From Martelella sp. AD-3 (GTDB lineage Bacteria > Pseudomonadota > Alphaproteobacteria > Rhizobiales > Rhizobiaceae), in contig NZ_CP014275.1 of the NCBI RefSeq assembly GCF_001578105.1, positions 3,662,501 to 3,726,500 on the forward strand: a DNA stretch of 64,000 bases, in the 5' to 3' direction. The notes under the pieces were generated by a model. That model was not told the origin of the DNA and searched no databases. It was given only the letters and a program-made list of their open reading frames with translations. The position numbers and the translations under genes are program-made. Positions within the stretch are counted from its first letter, which is position 1. Each line of letters begins with the position of its first letter. Shown here piece after piece: positions 42,060 through 50,449 of the stretch.

Positions 42060-42599
42060 TCAAACGTGGGAAGCGGAAGCGCCCCGCCGGCGTCGCACAG
42101 CCCAGAGGACCAGGAAGACGAGGACGAGGCCGTAACCGGCGCTGCCGAAGACGGACTTGGCGATCGTCAACCGGCTGGCGGTCTCGACCTGTTCGGGCTG
42201 AAGGATTGCCGGCCCGGCGAAAAGCATGGCCCTGACGGCGGCGTTTTCCAGATAGTCGAACGCCATCCCAATCACCGGTATTGCGGCAAAGCACAGCTTC
42301 CAGAACCGGGTGAAGGGCGCAAGCCGATAGAGCGCAAGGCCAAGCCCAAGCGCAAGCGCTGCCGGAAAGACAAGATCGAGATGCTGCTGCGGACCGAGAT
42401 AAAGCGCCCGCCCGTTCTCCGACAGCGCCGACAGGAAGGCTTTCGCTTCGCCGAATGTATAGCCGCCAGGCCGCATATCGAAAGGCGGAAGTCCGCCAGC
42501 GGTCCGACTGATCGCCGGCAACGTCCAGAGCGTCATTGTCGCGTAAAGACAGGCGGCGATCGCCAGGGCTGCCCAGGCCGTTATACTGATGCGTTTCAT
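42060..42599 (-). CDS. Small membrane protein of unknown function
   Basis: I do not recognise this 179-residue protein. It has about four membrane segments (near residues 8-28, 72-92, 100-122 and 148-168), with a periplasmic-looking loop after the first that contains GGLPPFDMRPGGYTF. The start at 42599 has GAAGGCAG upstream. It lies 70 bases after the GH13 gene in the same direction and is probably in its operon. It is not a known transporter subunit by sight. Confidence 0.75.
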   Translation of the reverse strand: MKRISITAWAALAIAACLYATMTLWTLPAISRTAGGLPPFDMRPGGYTFGEAKAFLSALSENGRALYLGPQQHLDLVFPAALALGLGLALYRLAPFTRFWKLCFAAIPVIGMAFDYLENAAVRAMLFAGPAILQPEQVETASRLTIAKSVFGSAGYGLVLVFLVLWAVRRRRGASASHV

Positions 42600-42669
42600 G
42601 ATGTCTGCCTTCACAGGTTTCCGCTCTACAGTGTCTTTGGCATCAAACAGCCCGTTTGGGCCGATGAGG

Positions 42670-43971
42670 TCAACACTGCGCTGTCGACAGAATGGCCCAG
42701 CCCTTTGCCCCCAGATGCAGCGAACCTGCGCCGGAAAGATGCGCATCGCGTCCCGCAAGCACCGCCTTCGCATCCGGCGCGGCAAAGGATGCCGGTCCGT
42801 CGAGATTGAGGGCCAGGAAAAGCCGCCGCCCGTCATGCGCCAGTTCGAGGAGGAGCCGGGTGTTTTCCAGCCGCAGGACCTTCGTGCGCGCCCTGACAAG
42901 CCAGGGGTGGCGGCGCCTCACCCCGATCAGCTCCTGATGGCGGCGGTAGACGGACCAGCCATCCGGCCAGAGATCCCGCGGACTTTCGGGAAAGGCTGGG
43001 CGAACCGCGTCGTCGCCGCCCTCGCCTTCCGTCTTGACGCCATGGAAGGCCTGCTCGTCGCCGGCATAGACCGAGGGAATGCCGCCGACCGTAAACAGCA
43101 CGGCAAGCGCCTGTTCCAGCGCGCCGGCGTCCTCAAGGCAACTCGCCAGCCGCGTGACGTCGTGATTGCCGACAAAGGTTTGCGGAATGAAGTGGTCGAG
43201 AAAGCCGTTATGCCGGTCGAGCGCCCAGCTCAGTTCGAAGAAATTGCGGTCGTTGAGCGCGCTCCAGATGGCTTTCCAGAGTTCGTACTGGGTCATGGAA
43301 TCGACGCCGCTCGTTTGGACGAATCCGGCATAGTCGCCATGGATCATCTCGGCGAAGATGAAGGCGTCGGGGTGGCGCTCGCGAACGCCCGGCAGCACCC
43401 GCGCCCAGAATTCCGGCGCCATCGCGTAAGCCGCATCGAGCCGCCAGCCGGAAGCCCCGCGGTCGAGCCAGTGACACATGACGGTGCGGACATAGGCCTC
43501 GACCTCAGGATTTTCGCCGTTGAGCGCCACGAGACCGTGGTGCCCCTCGAAGGTGGCCAGTTCGCCCTCCGGCGTATAGCGAAACCATGATGCTTTCGGG
43601 GACGACCCGCCGTGATCCAGCACGTCGCGGACAAAGGGGTGGCTGCGCCCGACATGATTGAACACGCCGTCGAGCACGACCCGCAGGCCGCGTGCGCGCG
43701 CCTCAACGATCAACCTGTCGAAATCGTTTTCATCGCCGAGCCGCGGATCGATCCGGAAATGGTCGGTGGTGTCGTAGCCATGGGTCGCTGAGGCGAAGAT
43801 GGGGCCCAGCAACAGGACGGAAGCGCCGAGTTCGACGGCGTAATCGAGCCATTCCAGCAGATGGTCAAGCCTGTGCTCAAGCGGCATGTCGGCATCGGGA
43901 CGGATCGGCGCCCCGGTGAAGCCGAGTGGATAAAGATGCCAGAAAACGGCGTGCTCAATCCATGAGGGCAT
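42670..43971 (-). CDS. Alpha-amylase family glycosidase (GH13)
   Basis: This 433-residue cytoplasmic enzyme has a (beta/alpha)8 barrel with the GH13 motifs: DGVFNHVG (residues 101-108), GWRLDAAYA with nucleophile Asp179, FIFAEMIHG with acid/base Glu208, and FVGNHDV with Asp271. The family cleaves or transfers alpha-glucosidic bonds. It is short, without an obvious N-terminal extra domain, but has a C-terminal beta-domain. The ATG at 43971 follows AGGGGCG. It lies behind a tetR gene and has a symmetrical site (43987-44004) before its start. The substrate cannot be read from the sequence. Confidence 0.9.
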   Translation of the reverse strand: MPSWIEHAVFWHLYPLGFTGAPIRPDADMPLEHRLDHLLEWLDYAVELGASVLLLGPIFASATHGYDTTDHFRIDPRLGDENDFDRLIVEARARGLRVVLDGVFNHVGRSHPFVRDVLDHGGSSPKASWFRYTPEGELATFEGHHGLVALNGENPEVEAYVRTVMCHWLDRGASGWRLDAAYAMAPEFWARVLPGVRERHPDAFIFAEMIHGDYAGFVQTSGVDSMTQYELWKAIWSALNDRNFFELSWALDRHNGFLDHFIPQTFVGNHDVTRLASCLEDAGALEQALAVLFTVGGIPSVYAGDEQAFHGVKTEGEGGDDAVRPAFPESPRDLWPDGWSVYRRHQELIGVRRRHPWLVRARTKVLRLENTRLLLELAHDGRRLFLALNLDGPASFAAPDAKAVLAGRDAHLSGAGSLHLGAKGWAILSTAQC

Positions 43972-43986
43972 CGGTCGCCCCTGATT

Positions 43987-44004
43987 ATGTACTGACTGGT
44001 ACAT
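43987..44004. promoter_or_regulatory. Candidate TetR operator before the GH13 gene
   Basis: ATGTAC-TGACTG-GTACAT is a perfect inverted repeat with 6-base arms, 16 bases before the GH13 ATG. Its core TACTGACTGGTA shares 8 of 12 bases, including TAC and GGTA, with the core of the site at 44621-44636 before the tetR gene, so one TetR may bind both. Confidence 0.65.
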
Positions 44005-44011
44005 TGTGCGA

Positions 44012-44611
44012 TTATTCTCCGTCGGAAGAAGAGGGCGGCAGGGCGCCGTTCAGGAACATGGCGACCGTGTCGGCCGCCGAGCGCGCGTTGAGCGTCGCGA
44101 AGCTGTTGAGCGCGATGCCGATATGATTGTTGACCAGGCCGAGAAAGGAGGCCGCCAGAAGCCTGTGCCGCCCCGTCAACCCGCCGCCGGAAGCTTGCTC
44201 ATGGGCACGAAAACAGGCGTCTAACGCCTCGAAATGGCGCTGGTGGTGCTCTTCGGCCGCCTGCCGCGCCTCGCTTTCGACCGGGGCGAACCAGAGCGTC
44301 AGGTAAAAGCGGTAGAGCGCGGGTTCCTCACGGGCGAAACCGAATGTCGTTTCCGCGAGCGCAGTGAGCGCACGGTCGAACGGCGCAACCATGCAGGCCC
44401 GCTCCAGCGCGTCATGCAAGGGGGCCAGACCCTCCTTCAGCAAGGTTTCGAGAAGGCCGAGCTTGGACCCGAAATAGTGATAGAGCGTGGGCTTCCCCAC
44501 GCCGGCAGCATTGCAGATCTGCTGAACGCCAACGCCTTCATAGCCATAGGCGGAAAAGAGACGAAGGGCATGTTCGAGCAATATGGCTCTCGTGGGGGTC
44601 GCGTGTATCAT
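44012..44611 (-). CDS. TetR family transcriptional regulator
   Basis: This 199-residue regulator has the TetR helix-turn-helix (about 8-52: EHALRLFSAYGYEGVGVQQICNAAGVGKPTLYHYFGSKLGLL). The C-terminal domain carries FAREEPALYRFYLTLWFAP and a hydrophobic closing helix. The ATG at 44611 gives the normal N-terminus; an upstream start at 44683 would pass through the operator. It is followed closely by the GH13 gene on the same strand, so the two may form one unit with a second promoter between them. Confidence 0.92.
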   Translation of the reverse strand: MIHATPTRAILLEHALRLFSAYGYEGVGVQQICNAAGVGKPTLYHYFGSKLGLLETLLKEGLAPLHDALERACMVAPFDRALTALAETTFGFAREEPALYRFYLTLWFAPVESEARQAAEEHHQRHFEALDACFRAHEQASGGGLTGRHRLLAASFLGLVNNHIGIALNSFATLNARSAADTVAMFLNGALPPSSSDGE

Positions 44612-44981
44612 GACTTGATCTATACCGTTCGGTATACCGTCGTCAAGATATGCTCTTCCCCTAAGAACGGTATTTGGCTGCAAAAGAATGGTAACGTTCG
44701 ATGCAAAGCGGGACGCAGCGGCGCATATTTGCGCAGAACGTGACGTGAGGCAGCATCCGGCGTTTTCTGTCTTTGTCAGTTGACCGGCCGGGCATGCGGT
44801 ATCGGAACATCCGGCCTGGAGGCAATCAACCCCACGAAGCCGTAAATCAAGCGGCCAGCAATCACCGTTGGGCCGCGACTTGTCCTAGGCTTCACGCAAC
44901 GTCCTGACGCGTTCGGCGACCCCGAACCTATCCCCGTGCCCCATCGGTTCTGGCAGGATATCCGGCCGAAATAGGGCCGGC
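44612..44981. promoter_or_regulatory. Gap with tetR operator at 44621-44636
   Basis: TATACCG-TT-CGGTATA (44621-44636) is a perfect inverted repeat 10-25 bases upstream of the tetR start, typical of autoregulation by TetR proteins. The remaining 345 bases up to the LysR gene show no credible gene. The 69-codon frame at 44776-44985 lacks a family signature. Confidence 0.65.
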
Positions 44982-45947
44982 TCAAGTTGCTCTTGCGGTT
45001 CTTGAAGCCATCGAGATTCGTTCCGTCGTGAAGTCGTAGGCGCTGGCGACGTCCTTGATTTCCATCACGTGGGAAACAAGCAGATCCAGAAAGGCCCGGA
45101 CCGCCGGTACGTTCGACCTTTTTGGCGGCAGCGCTGCAAAGAGTTCCATTTGCGGTCCGATGAAATCCGGCAGCGCCCGAACAAGGGCGCCGGCGCGGGC
45201 CAATGGCTCAGCGTACAACATCGGCAGAAGCGCGACCCCGGAGCCGGCGCTCAGGATGCCGAGAGCGACAGTCGGTTCACTCACCGTCATCAACGGCTCG
45301 CTTGTGAGGTATACGACCTCACCCTTCGAGCCGGTCATTCTCCATTCATGGGGAAACTCATCAATGGCGATGTCGATCCGGCCAAGACCCTCTACAGCGC
45401 TCGGATCGGAAAGATCAACCTCAGCGCCGCGCGTGCGGAAGGTGTAGAGCGCGAGTGGCGAGGCGGCGATCTTCCTTGCAACGAGGTAAGGCTCGTTCGG
45501 CCGCCCAACGCGGATTACGACATCAAGATCCTCGGTCACCGGATCCGGGCCGCTACTCGTGACACGCAGGCTGGCCTGTACGGCCGGATACCGTTCGGTC
45601 AGCCGGGCGAGCACCGGCGCAAGCAGCTTCTGGCCCGAAAGTGCGCTGGACGCGATGCGCAAACGTCCGCTCGGCTCCCCCTGACCGAGGCGCACGGCTT
45701 CCTCCGCCGTCGAAAGGAGCGATAGCGCCTCCTCGGCGGCAGGCAGGAGGCTCTCGCCGAGCGGCGTCATGCGCAAGCCCCGGCCGATACGATCGAAGAG
45801 AGGGGCGCCCGCGGCGTTCTCCAGTCGGTGCAGTGCGCGAGACAGGGTTGCCTTGGGCACCCCGAAGCGTCGCGAGGCGGGACTCAATCCGCCAGCGCTC
45901 GCGATCAAGCCAAATCCATGAAGATCGTTCAGATCAAAATTGTTCAT
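44982..45947 (-). CDS. LysR family transcriptional regulator
   Basis: This 321-residue regulator has the LysR winged helix at the N-terminus (about 5-65: DLNDLHGFGLIASAGGLSPASRRFGVPKATLSRALHRLENAAGAPLF) and the two-lobe effector domain (about 95-300). I chose the ATG at 45947, which gives the normal N-terminus; the frame is open for 41 codons further. It is divergent from the glutaredoxin-AhpD fusion gene with 105 bases between, the usual arrangement of a LysR regulator and its target. The inducer is unknown, but peroxide or thiol stress is plausible given the target. Confidence 0.92.
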   Translation of the reverse strand: MNNFDLNDLHGFGLIASAGGLSPASRRFGVPKATLSRALHRLENAAGAPLFDRIGRGLRMTPLGESLLPAAEEALSLLSTAEEAVRLGQGEPSGRLRIASSALSGQKLLAPVLARLTERYPAVQASLRVTSSGPDPVTEDLDVVIRVGRPNEPYLVARKIAASPLALYTFRTRGAEVDLSDPSAVEGLGRIDIAIDEFPHEWRMTGSKGEVVYLTSEPLMTVSEPTVALGILSAGSGVALLPMLYAEPLARAGALVRALPDFIGPQMELFAALPPKRSNVPAVRAFLDLLVSHVMEIKDVASAYDFTTERISMASRTARAT

Positions 45948-45952
45948 ATTAT

Positions 45953-45970
45953 TGTTCCGATTTCCGAACA
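45953..45970. promoter_or_regulatory. Candidate LysR binding site
   Basis: TGTTC-N8-GAACA (45953-45970) is an inverted repeat in the divergent gap, and further GTTC half-sites flank it (45942-45945 and 45975-45978). The position, 6-23 bases upstream of the LysR start, fits autorepression and control of the fusion gene. Confidence 0.55.
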
Positions 45971-46052
45971 TTTTGTTCAAGAATGATCGGTTTTCGCGCT
46001 GAATGTCCAGTGCCAATATATGCTCAACGCGAACAAACGAACGGAGCCCGAT

Positions 46053-47708
46053 ATGACCGAGAAGCTGCAACTCTTCACCAAACCCGATTGCCGGTTCTGC
46101 GTCGCGGCCAAGGAGACGCTGTCACGCGCCGGCCTCGGATTTGGCGAGCATGACGTGAGCGCCTCGCCGCGGACCGCCAATCTCAGCGTCTACCTGTCCG
46201 GTGTATCGACAGTGCCGCAGGCCTTCGCCGGCGAGATGCATATCAACGGTTCGCAGGATCTTGTCGCGCTCAACGCCGCCGGACGACTTGCGCCGCTCGT
46301 TGCCGCAGCGACCGCCGCGATCGACACGGATCACCTCTCTGACGAAACCATCGCGCATGGCGCGGAGGATATCGTGCTCAAAGACTATATTCCCGAAAGA
46401 GACGGAACGCGTTCGGATGATCCCGAGCAGTGGGCCATTCTGCGTTTCTATAAGGATTTTTTCGGTTTCTGGCCGAACTGTTTTTACTTCCAGCATCATT
46501 GGCCGGAGAGTTATAAGCTCTTTGTCTATGCCCACAATGTCGGCGCCATCGGGACGGGACAGAGGATTCTCGGCGAACCGGTGATGATGGCAACCGGCTT
46601 TTCCACGTCCGAGGCGTCGGGATGCAACTATTGCCAGGTCCACATGACTTCGGCGGCGGGCGAGAAATCGCTCGGCATCCCGAAACTGATCGAAGCCGCC
46701 CGACGGGGGCAGGCACCGGAAGGTTCTCCGATCGGCCCCTTCGAAGCGGCGCTTGCCGATCTCGCCGCAGCGGCGGCGACCAACACGGTTAGCGACGAAC
46801 TGCTGGCGCGGGTTCGGGCAAATGCCTCGCGGAAGCGCATCTCTCAGGAAGACGTCGAGGCCAATATCACCGGCACGGCGATGATCGCCTCGGCGTTCGG
46901 TTTCCTCAACACCTTCAACGATCTTGCCGGTGTCGACATCGAAGCCCATTGGGCGCGACAGTCCGAGCAGAGCGCGGGCATCGAGGCCGGTCGTCACGGT
47001 GTGAGCGAGGATCGCACAGCGACCAATCTCGACCACGACCTGCCCCAGGGCGGTCCCTCTGTGGAAGCGATGGTCGCGAAATACGAGGCAATTGTTGAGG
47101 CGGCGGGCGGCGTGAACGCATATACCAGACGGGAACTGGGCCTCCTGCCGGACTGGATGCGCCTCTGGCCGGAGCACCTGCGCGCCCGTCACGCGATCTT
47201 CTATGCCGAGATGATGCAGGACCGGGATCATTCGCCGGTGCCATCCGAACTCAAGCATCTGATGGCGCGCGTCTCGGCCATTGCCAGAGGCCATGACTAT
47301 CTCGCCGCGGTGGAGGGGCTGCTTGCCTACAGGGCGGCCGGGAGCGATCAACGCGCGGTCGAGCGTGCCCGTCATTGTTTCGATGCGGCGAAGTCGCGCC
47401 CCGAGGGGCAGGCGCTCTTCACCGAAAAAGAGCGTGCCGCGTTGACCGTGGCCTGGCTTTCAGGTCAAGCGCCGATCACCACCCCCAGGCGTTTCATTCA
47501 ACCCGCGATCGATCACTGGACACCGGTCGAGCTCATTCACCTTTTCACCGTCTGCGGCGTTGCGGGCCTCGTTCAGCGGTTCTCGGCTATTGCCAGGCCG
47601 AAGATCGAAGCCCAGGTCCGAGACTTTCTGGAGCAGCACAAATTGACCGCGGACACGCTCGCCCTGCGCTATCCGCTCCCCGAGGAGCGCCACGGGGCGG
47701 CGACCTGA
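46053..47708 (+). CDS. Glutaredoxin-AhpD fusion protein (two AhpD/CMD-like domains)
   Basis: This 551-residue cytoplasmic protein fuses a glutaredoxin domain (residues 3-82, active site Cys13-x-x-Cys16 in KPDCRFCVAAKE and cis-Pro segment VSTVPQAF) to a large part related to carboxymuconolactone decarboxylase/AhpD. The first AhpD-like domain (about 130-300) has the redox site Glu187...Cys191-x-x-Cys194-x3-His197. The second (about 340-551) has the same helix pattern, but the site reads GHDYLAAVE, without the cysteines. The protein probably passes electrons from glutathione through the glutaredoxin to a peroxidase-like or alkyl-hydroperoxide-reducing centre. It is controlled by the divergent LysR gene, as inferred from arrangement. 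GGAG lies upstream of the ATG. Confidence 0.82.
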   Translation: MTEKLQLFTKPDCRFCVAAKETLSRAGLGFGEHDVSASPRTANLSVYLSGVSTVPQAFAGEMHINGSQDLVALNAAGRLAPLVAAATAAIDTDHLSDETIAHGAEDIVLKDYIPERDGTRSDDPEQWAILRFYKDFFGFWPNCFYFQHHWPESYKLFVYAHNVGAIGTGQRILGEPVMMATGFSTSEASGCNYCQVHMTSAAGEKSLGIPKLIEAARRGQAPEGSPIGPFEAALADLAAAAATNTVSDELLARVRANASRKRISQEDVEANITGTAMIASAFGFLNTFNDLAGVDIEAHWARQSEQSAGIEAGRHGVSEDRTATNLDHDLPQGGPSVEAMVAKYEAIVEAAGGVNAYTRRELGLLPDWMRLWPEHLRARHAIFYAEMMQDRDHSPVPSELKHLMARVSAIARGHDYLAAVEGLLAYRAAGSDQRAVERARHCFDAAKSRPEGQALFTEKERAALTVAWLSGQAPITTPRRFIQPAIDHWTPVELIHLFTVCGVAGLVQRFSAIARPKIEAQVRDFLEQHKLTADTLALRYPLPEERHGAAT

Positions 47709-47880
47709 CGGAATGAATTGCCGGTGGTCCGGGAGCTTCCGACGTTCGACTGCGGCAACCTCAAGGACAAATGCCGGAACCGGACCGCCAGAGCTTTTAC
47801 GCAGTTGCGGACGGTGACCCGGTATCCACTGCGTCTGAAATCGCTCCAGACGCAGCGTTAACCCGAAAAGGACTCTTTTC

Positions 47881-48354
47881 ATGACCTCTTTGATCTCATC
47901 GCTTGTCACGGTCTGCTTCGCCTTCGCATGCGGAATATTCCTGACGCTGTCCTATATCGAGAAGCCGGTCTGGGCGGTCATGCGCAATCCGATGACGCAG
48001 AACGTGTCGGACGAGACGGCGCGGACGGTCCACGCGGCACTCAACCGCCTGATCCGGCTCTTGCCCCCGACCATGATGGCCACGATGGGTACGGGAACGG
48101 TGTTGCTCGCAGTGCAGGCGTGGCAGCGCGATTTCGCCTGGGCGCCGCTCACGGTGCTGATCGTGCTGGCGCTTTGCCTGGGTTACATGCTGAGTCAACT
48201 CTTCGGCCGTATCGAGGCGGTCAAGGACTACCCGTCCGACGGCAGGATCGAGATCGTACGCGAGGGTCTGGGCAAGCTGGCCGCGCTCCATCATGTCGGG
48301 TTGTTCTCGGCGGCACTCACTGTCTTGCTGCAGATCGCACTCGTTCAGGCGTAA
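47881..48354 (+). CDS. Small integral membrane protein, DUF1772-like
   Basis: This 157-residue protein has four membrane segments (about 5-25, 60-80, 88-108 and 133-153). The FACGIFLTLSYIEKPVWAVM start and the VHAALNRLIRLLPPTMMATM block recall the DUF1772 membrane proteins, which include anthrone-oxygenase-like members, but the match is by eye only. The ATG follows AAAAGGACTC. It lies 172 bases after the glutaredoxin-AhpD gene and may be in the same transcript. Function unknown. Confidence 0.65.
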   Translation: MTSLISSLVTVCFAFACGIFLTLSYIEKPVWAVMRNPMTQNVSDETARTVHAALNRLIRLLPPTMMATMGTGTVLLAVQAWQRDFAWAPLTVLIVLALCLGYMLSQLFGRIEAVKDYPSDGRIEIVREGLGKLAALHHVGLFSAALTVLLQIALVQA

Positions 48355-48753
48355 TCAACAAGTCCAGCGCTTGCGGTGCCAATCCCGCCCAAAACGTCGG
48401 CCTCGCCGGAAAACGACCAACTTTGTGCACCCCCAGGCGCTGAACGCTTCCATTTCTCCTCATTGCCTATCTTTGCGCTCCGCCCGCAGCGTGAAACGTC
48501 AGCTAATGGTTGACGTTATCGTCCGTCATGGCGGCAAAATCGCCGCTGTTGTCGACCATGCACGGCGGACACGGGTTGCAGCAGGCCGATGTCACCGGCA
48601 GAGGCATGCGCACAATCCGGTTGGTCTTGGACAAGGCAAGCTTTTCACCAAATCCTGCCCGGTCCCCTGACCGAAGGGGAAGCTCACATCCACCCGTCGG
48701 CTTCGTTGACATACATAGGAGTCCTATGTAAAAAGAACGGCATGGAGAGCGCG
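48355..48753. promoter_or_regulatory. Control region of the MarR gene with embedded operator
   Basis: No gene is seen in these 399 bases. At the right end, TTGACA (48706-48711) and TAAAAA (48729-48734) form a promoter with 17-base spacing. Its spacer is TACATAGGA-G-TCCTATGTA (48712-48730), a perfect 19-base inverted repeat with a single central base. A MarR dimer bound there would block RNA polymerase, so autorepression is likely. Confidence 0.75.
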
Positions 48754-49422
48754 ATGACAGAGAAATTTCATATTGCCACAGGTCTTGCCAAGATCGGCCT
48801 GTATCTAAGGGCTGAAGGGTGGCAGCAGGCCGAGACAGAATCTCTCACGCCGACACAGGCGCAGATCCTCGTTCATCTCGTTCGGCGCGGTCCCGCACGC
48901 ATCACCGCGCTCGCGGAGGAACTTGCGGTCACGCAACCGACCGCAAGCGACGCATTATCGGCGCTGATCCGCAAGGGCCACGTCGAAAGACGGCCCGATC
49001 CGGCAGACGGGCGCGCCTCGCTGCTGCATGTGACGACGCAAGGGCAGCGTGTCGCCGGGGTGATGGCCGAATGGCCCGATGCGCTTCTCGGCGCGATCGA
49101 TACGCTGGAGGCCGACGAACAAGGGGTTTTTCTGAGGACCCTGACCCGGATGATCCGCGAGTTGCAGGTCCGCGGCGCGATCCCCGTTCAGCGCATGTGC
49201 GCGACCTGCAGCTTTTTCCGGCCGAACGTCCATAACGATCCGGCCGCGCCACATCACTGCGCCTTCGTGGACGCCGCCTTCGGGGACGCGAAATTGCGTC
49301 TCGACTGCGGCGAGCATGAACCGGCGGGCGACCCCGAGACCTCGGCCCTGTGGCGGAAGTTTCTCGGGACGTCATCCGGAAAAGTGGACGCCCCGCCCGC
49401 GGCAACGGGCGAGACGTCCTGA
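48754..49422 (+). CDS. MarR family regulator with cysteine-rich C-terminus
   Basis: This 222-residue protein has a MarR winged helix (about 20-120: ILVHLVRRGPARITALAEELAVTQPTASDALSALIRKGHVERRPDPADGRA) and an extra C-terminal part with CATCSFFRPN, HHCAFVDAAFGD and LRLDCGEHEP. These cysteines and histidines could bind a metal or sense oxidants. I chose ATG 48754, which has GGAGAG 6 bases upstream; ATG 48742 is an alternative. It is encoded just before a small thioredoxin-fold protein and an exported protein, the likely targets, and an operator sits in its own promoter. Confidence 0.9.
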   Translation: MTEKFHIATGLAKIGLYLRAEGWQQAETESLTPTQAQILVHLVRRGPARITALAEELAVTQPTASDALSALIRKGHVERRPDPADGRASLLHVTTQGQRVAGVMAEWPDALLGAIDTLEADEQGVFLRTLTRMIRELQVRGAIPVQRMCATCSFFRPNVHNDPAAPHHCAFVDAAFGDAKLRLDCGEHEPAGDPETSALWRKFLGTSSGKVDAPPAATGETS

Positions 49423-49463
49423 TGTCTGAACCCGACTCTCAAAAGACAGGAGACTCCAATATT

Positions 49464-49700
49464 ATGACACAGAAAGCGATTTTCTACCATGCAGGCTGCC
49501 CGGTCTGCGTTGCCGCCGAAAACAACATCACCGAGATCATCGATCGCGCCCGCGTCGATCTGGAGATCGTCCATCTCGGCGATACGCCTCAGCGGATCGA
49601 CGAGGCCGCTGCCGCAGGGGTGAACTCCGTGCCTGCGCTTGTCATCGATGGTTCTGCGCTGCACATCAATCATGGCGCCGCTCTCTCGGATTTGAGGTGA
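49464..49700 (+). CDS. Small thioredoxin-fold protein with CPVC motif
   Basis: This 78-residue protein is a minimal thioredoxin or glutaredoxin fold. The N-terminal AIFYHAGCPVCVAAENNI carries a Cys-Pro-Val-Cys active site, and the SVPALVIDG segment provides the cis-proline loop. It most resembles the first domain of the fusion protein at 46053. AGGAGA precedes the ATG at 49464; an ATG at 49422 overlapping the MarR stop is an alternative. It probably acts as a thiol reductant in the cytoplasm. Its stop overlaps the start region of the next gene. Confidence 0.82.
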   Translation: MTQKAIFYHAGCPVCVAAENNITEIIDRARVDLEIVHLGDTPQRIDEAAAAGVNSVPALVIDGSALHINHGAALSDLR

Positions 49701-49705
49701 TGGCC

Positions 49706-50449
49706 ATGAGAAACGCTATAGCAGCAGCGGCGATTGCCGCCGCCCTGGCCGCACCGGCGGCGGCGCATGATACGGATCATGCGGGGGGCATCCACGCCGA
49801 AGCGTCGGACGCGGTCCCGGCACAGTTCGACATCGTTCATGCCCGGATCACGACGGAGAAGAATACCGCCACCTTCCACATCGGCGTCTCCGGACGCGCG
49901 GGCGAAAGCAAGCCGACACCATCAGGCCAGCTCGCAGGAAGCGAAGTTTTCGCCTATGTCTGGCCGACGAACATCGAACCCTATGAAGTCGGGTTCGAAC
50001 ACGATACGGGTATGCTCGCCCTCGCCGTCACGGCCCATCCGGATTTTGACGATACGCCGCTGTTCGATGAGAATGGCGATGGCAGCCCGGGCAATGACGG
50101 CGATCTCTGGCACAGCCACTGGGTCGTCCTCGGTCCCGACGATGCCTGCGGACCCGGCGCGTTGAAGGTTATCGACATCCCCGAGAGCGCCAGCCCGAGA
50201 CTGCCGAAGACCTGGCCGGGCCTGCCGATCCTGATCGACAGTCCGGGCTGGGACCCGCTGATCCGCGGAGGGATCGTCGAGGTGCGCGTGCCGTTCGACC
50301 ATATCGGCGTCGTTGAAGCTGCGTCCTATGACGGCGTGACCGTCGGACTTCGGGTCAATGAGAGTATTCACGCACCGCTTCTGTGCGTCGTCAATGTCTT
50401 CGACATCGTTTCGGGCGATCTGAGCCTGCCCGGAAAAGTGAACGAGTGA
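49706..50449 (+). CDS. Exported protein of unknown function with calcium-loop-like motif
   Basis: I do not recognise this 247-residue protein. It has a signal peptide (residues 1-22, RNAIAAAAIAAALAAPAAAHD, cleavage near AAA-HD) and a histidine-rich mature N-terminus (HDTDHAGGIHAEA). DENGDGSPGNDGD (about 122-134) resembles an EF-hand or dockerin calcium loop and is followed by WHSHWVVLGPD. Much of the rest is beta-prone. It is therefore periplasmic, perhaps metal-binding. I used ATG 49706 for its spacing from GAGG; GTG 49697 and ATG 49700 are also in frame. It is probably co-transcribed with the MarR and thioredoxin-fold genes. Confidence 0.75.
   Translation: MRNAIAAAAIAAALAAPAAAHDTDHAGGIHAEASDAVPAQFDIVHARITTEKNTATFHIGVSGRAGESKPTPSGQLAGSEVFAYVWPTNIEPYEVGFEHDTGMLALAVTAHPDFDDTPLFDENGDGSPGNDGDLWHSHWVVLGPDDACGPGALKVIDIPESASPRLPKTWPGLPILIDSPGWDPLIRGGIVEVRVPFDHIGVVEAASYDGVTVGLRVNESIHAPLLCVVNVFDIVSGDLSLPGKVNE

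Noticed and set aside
44776..44985. 69-codon minus-strand frame before the LysR gene
   Set aside because: No ribosome-binding site or recognisable domain; overlaps the LysR stop.
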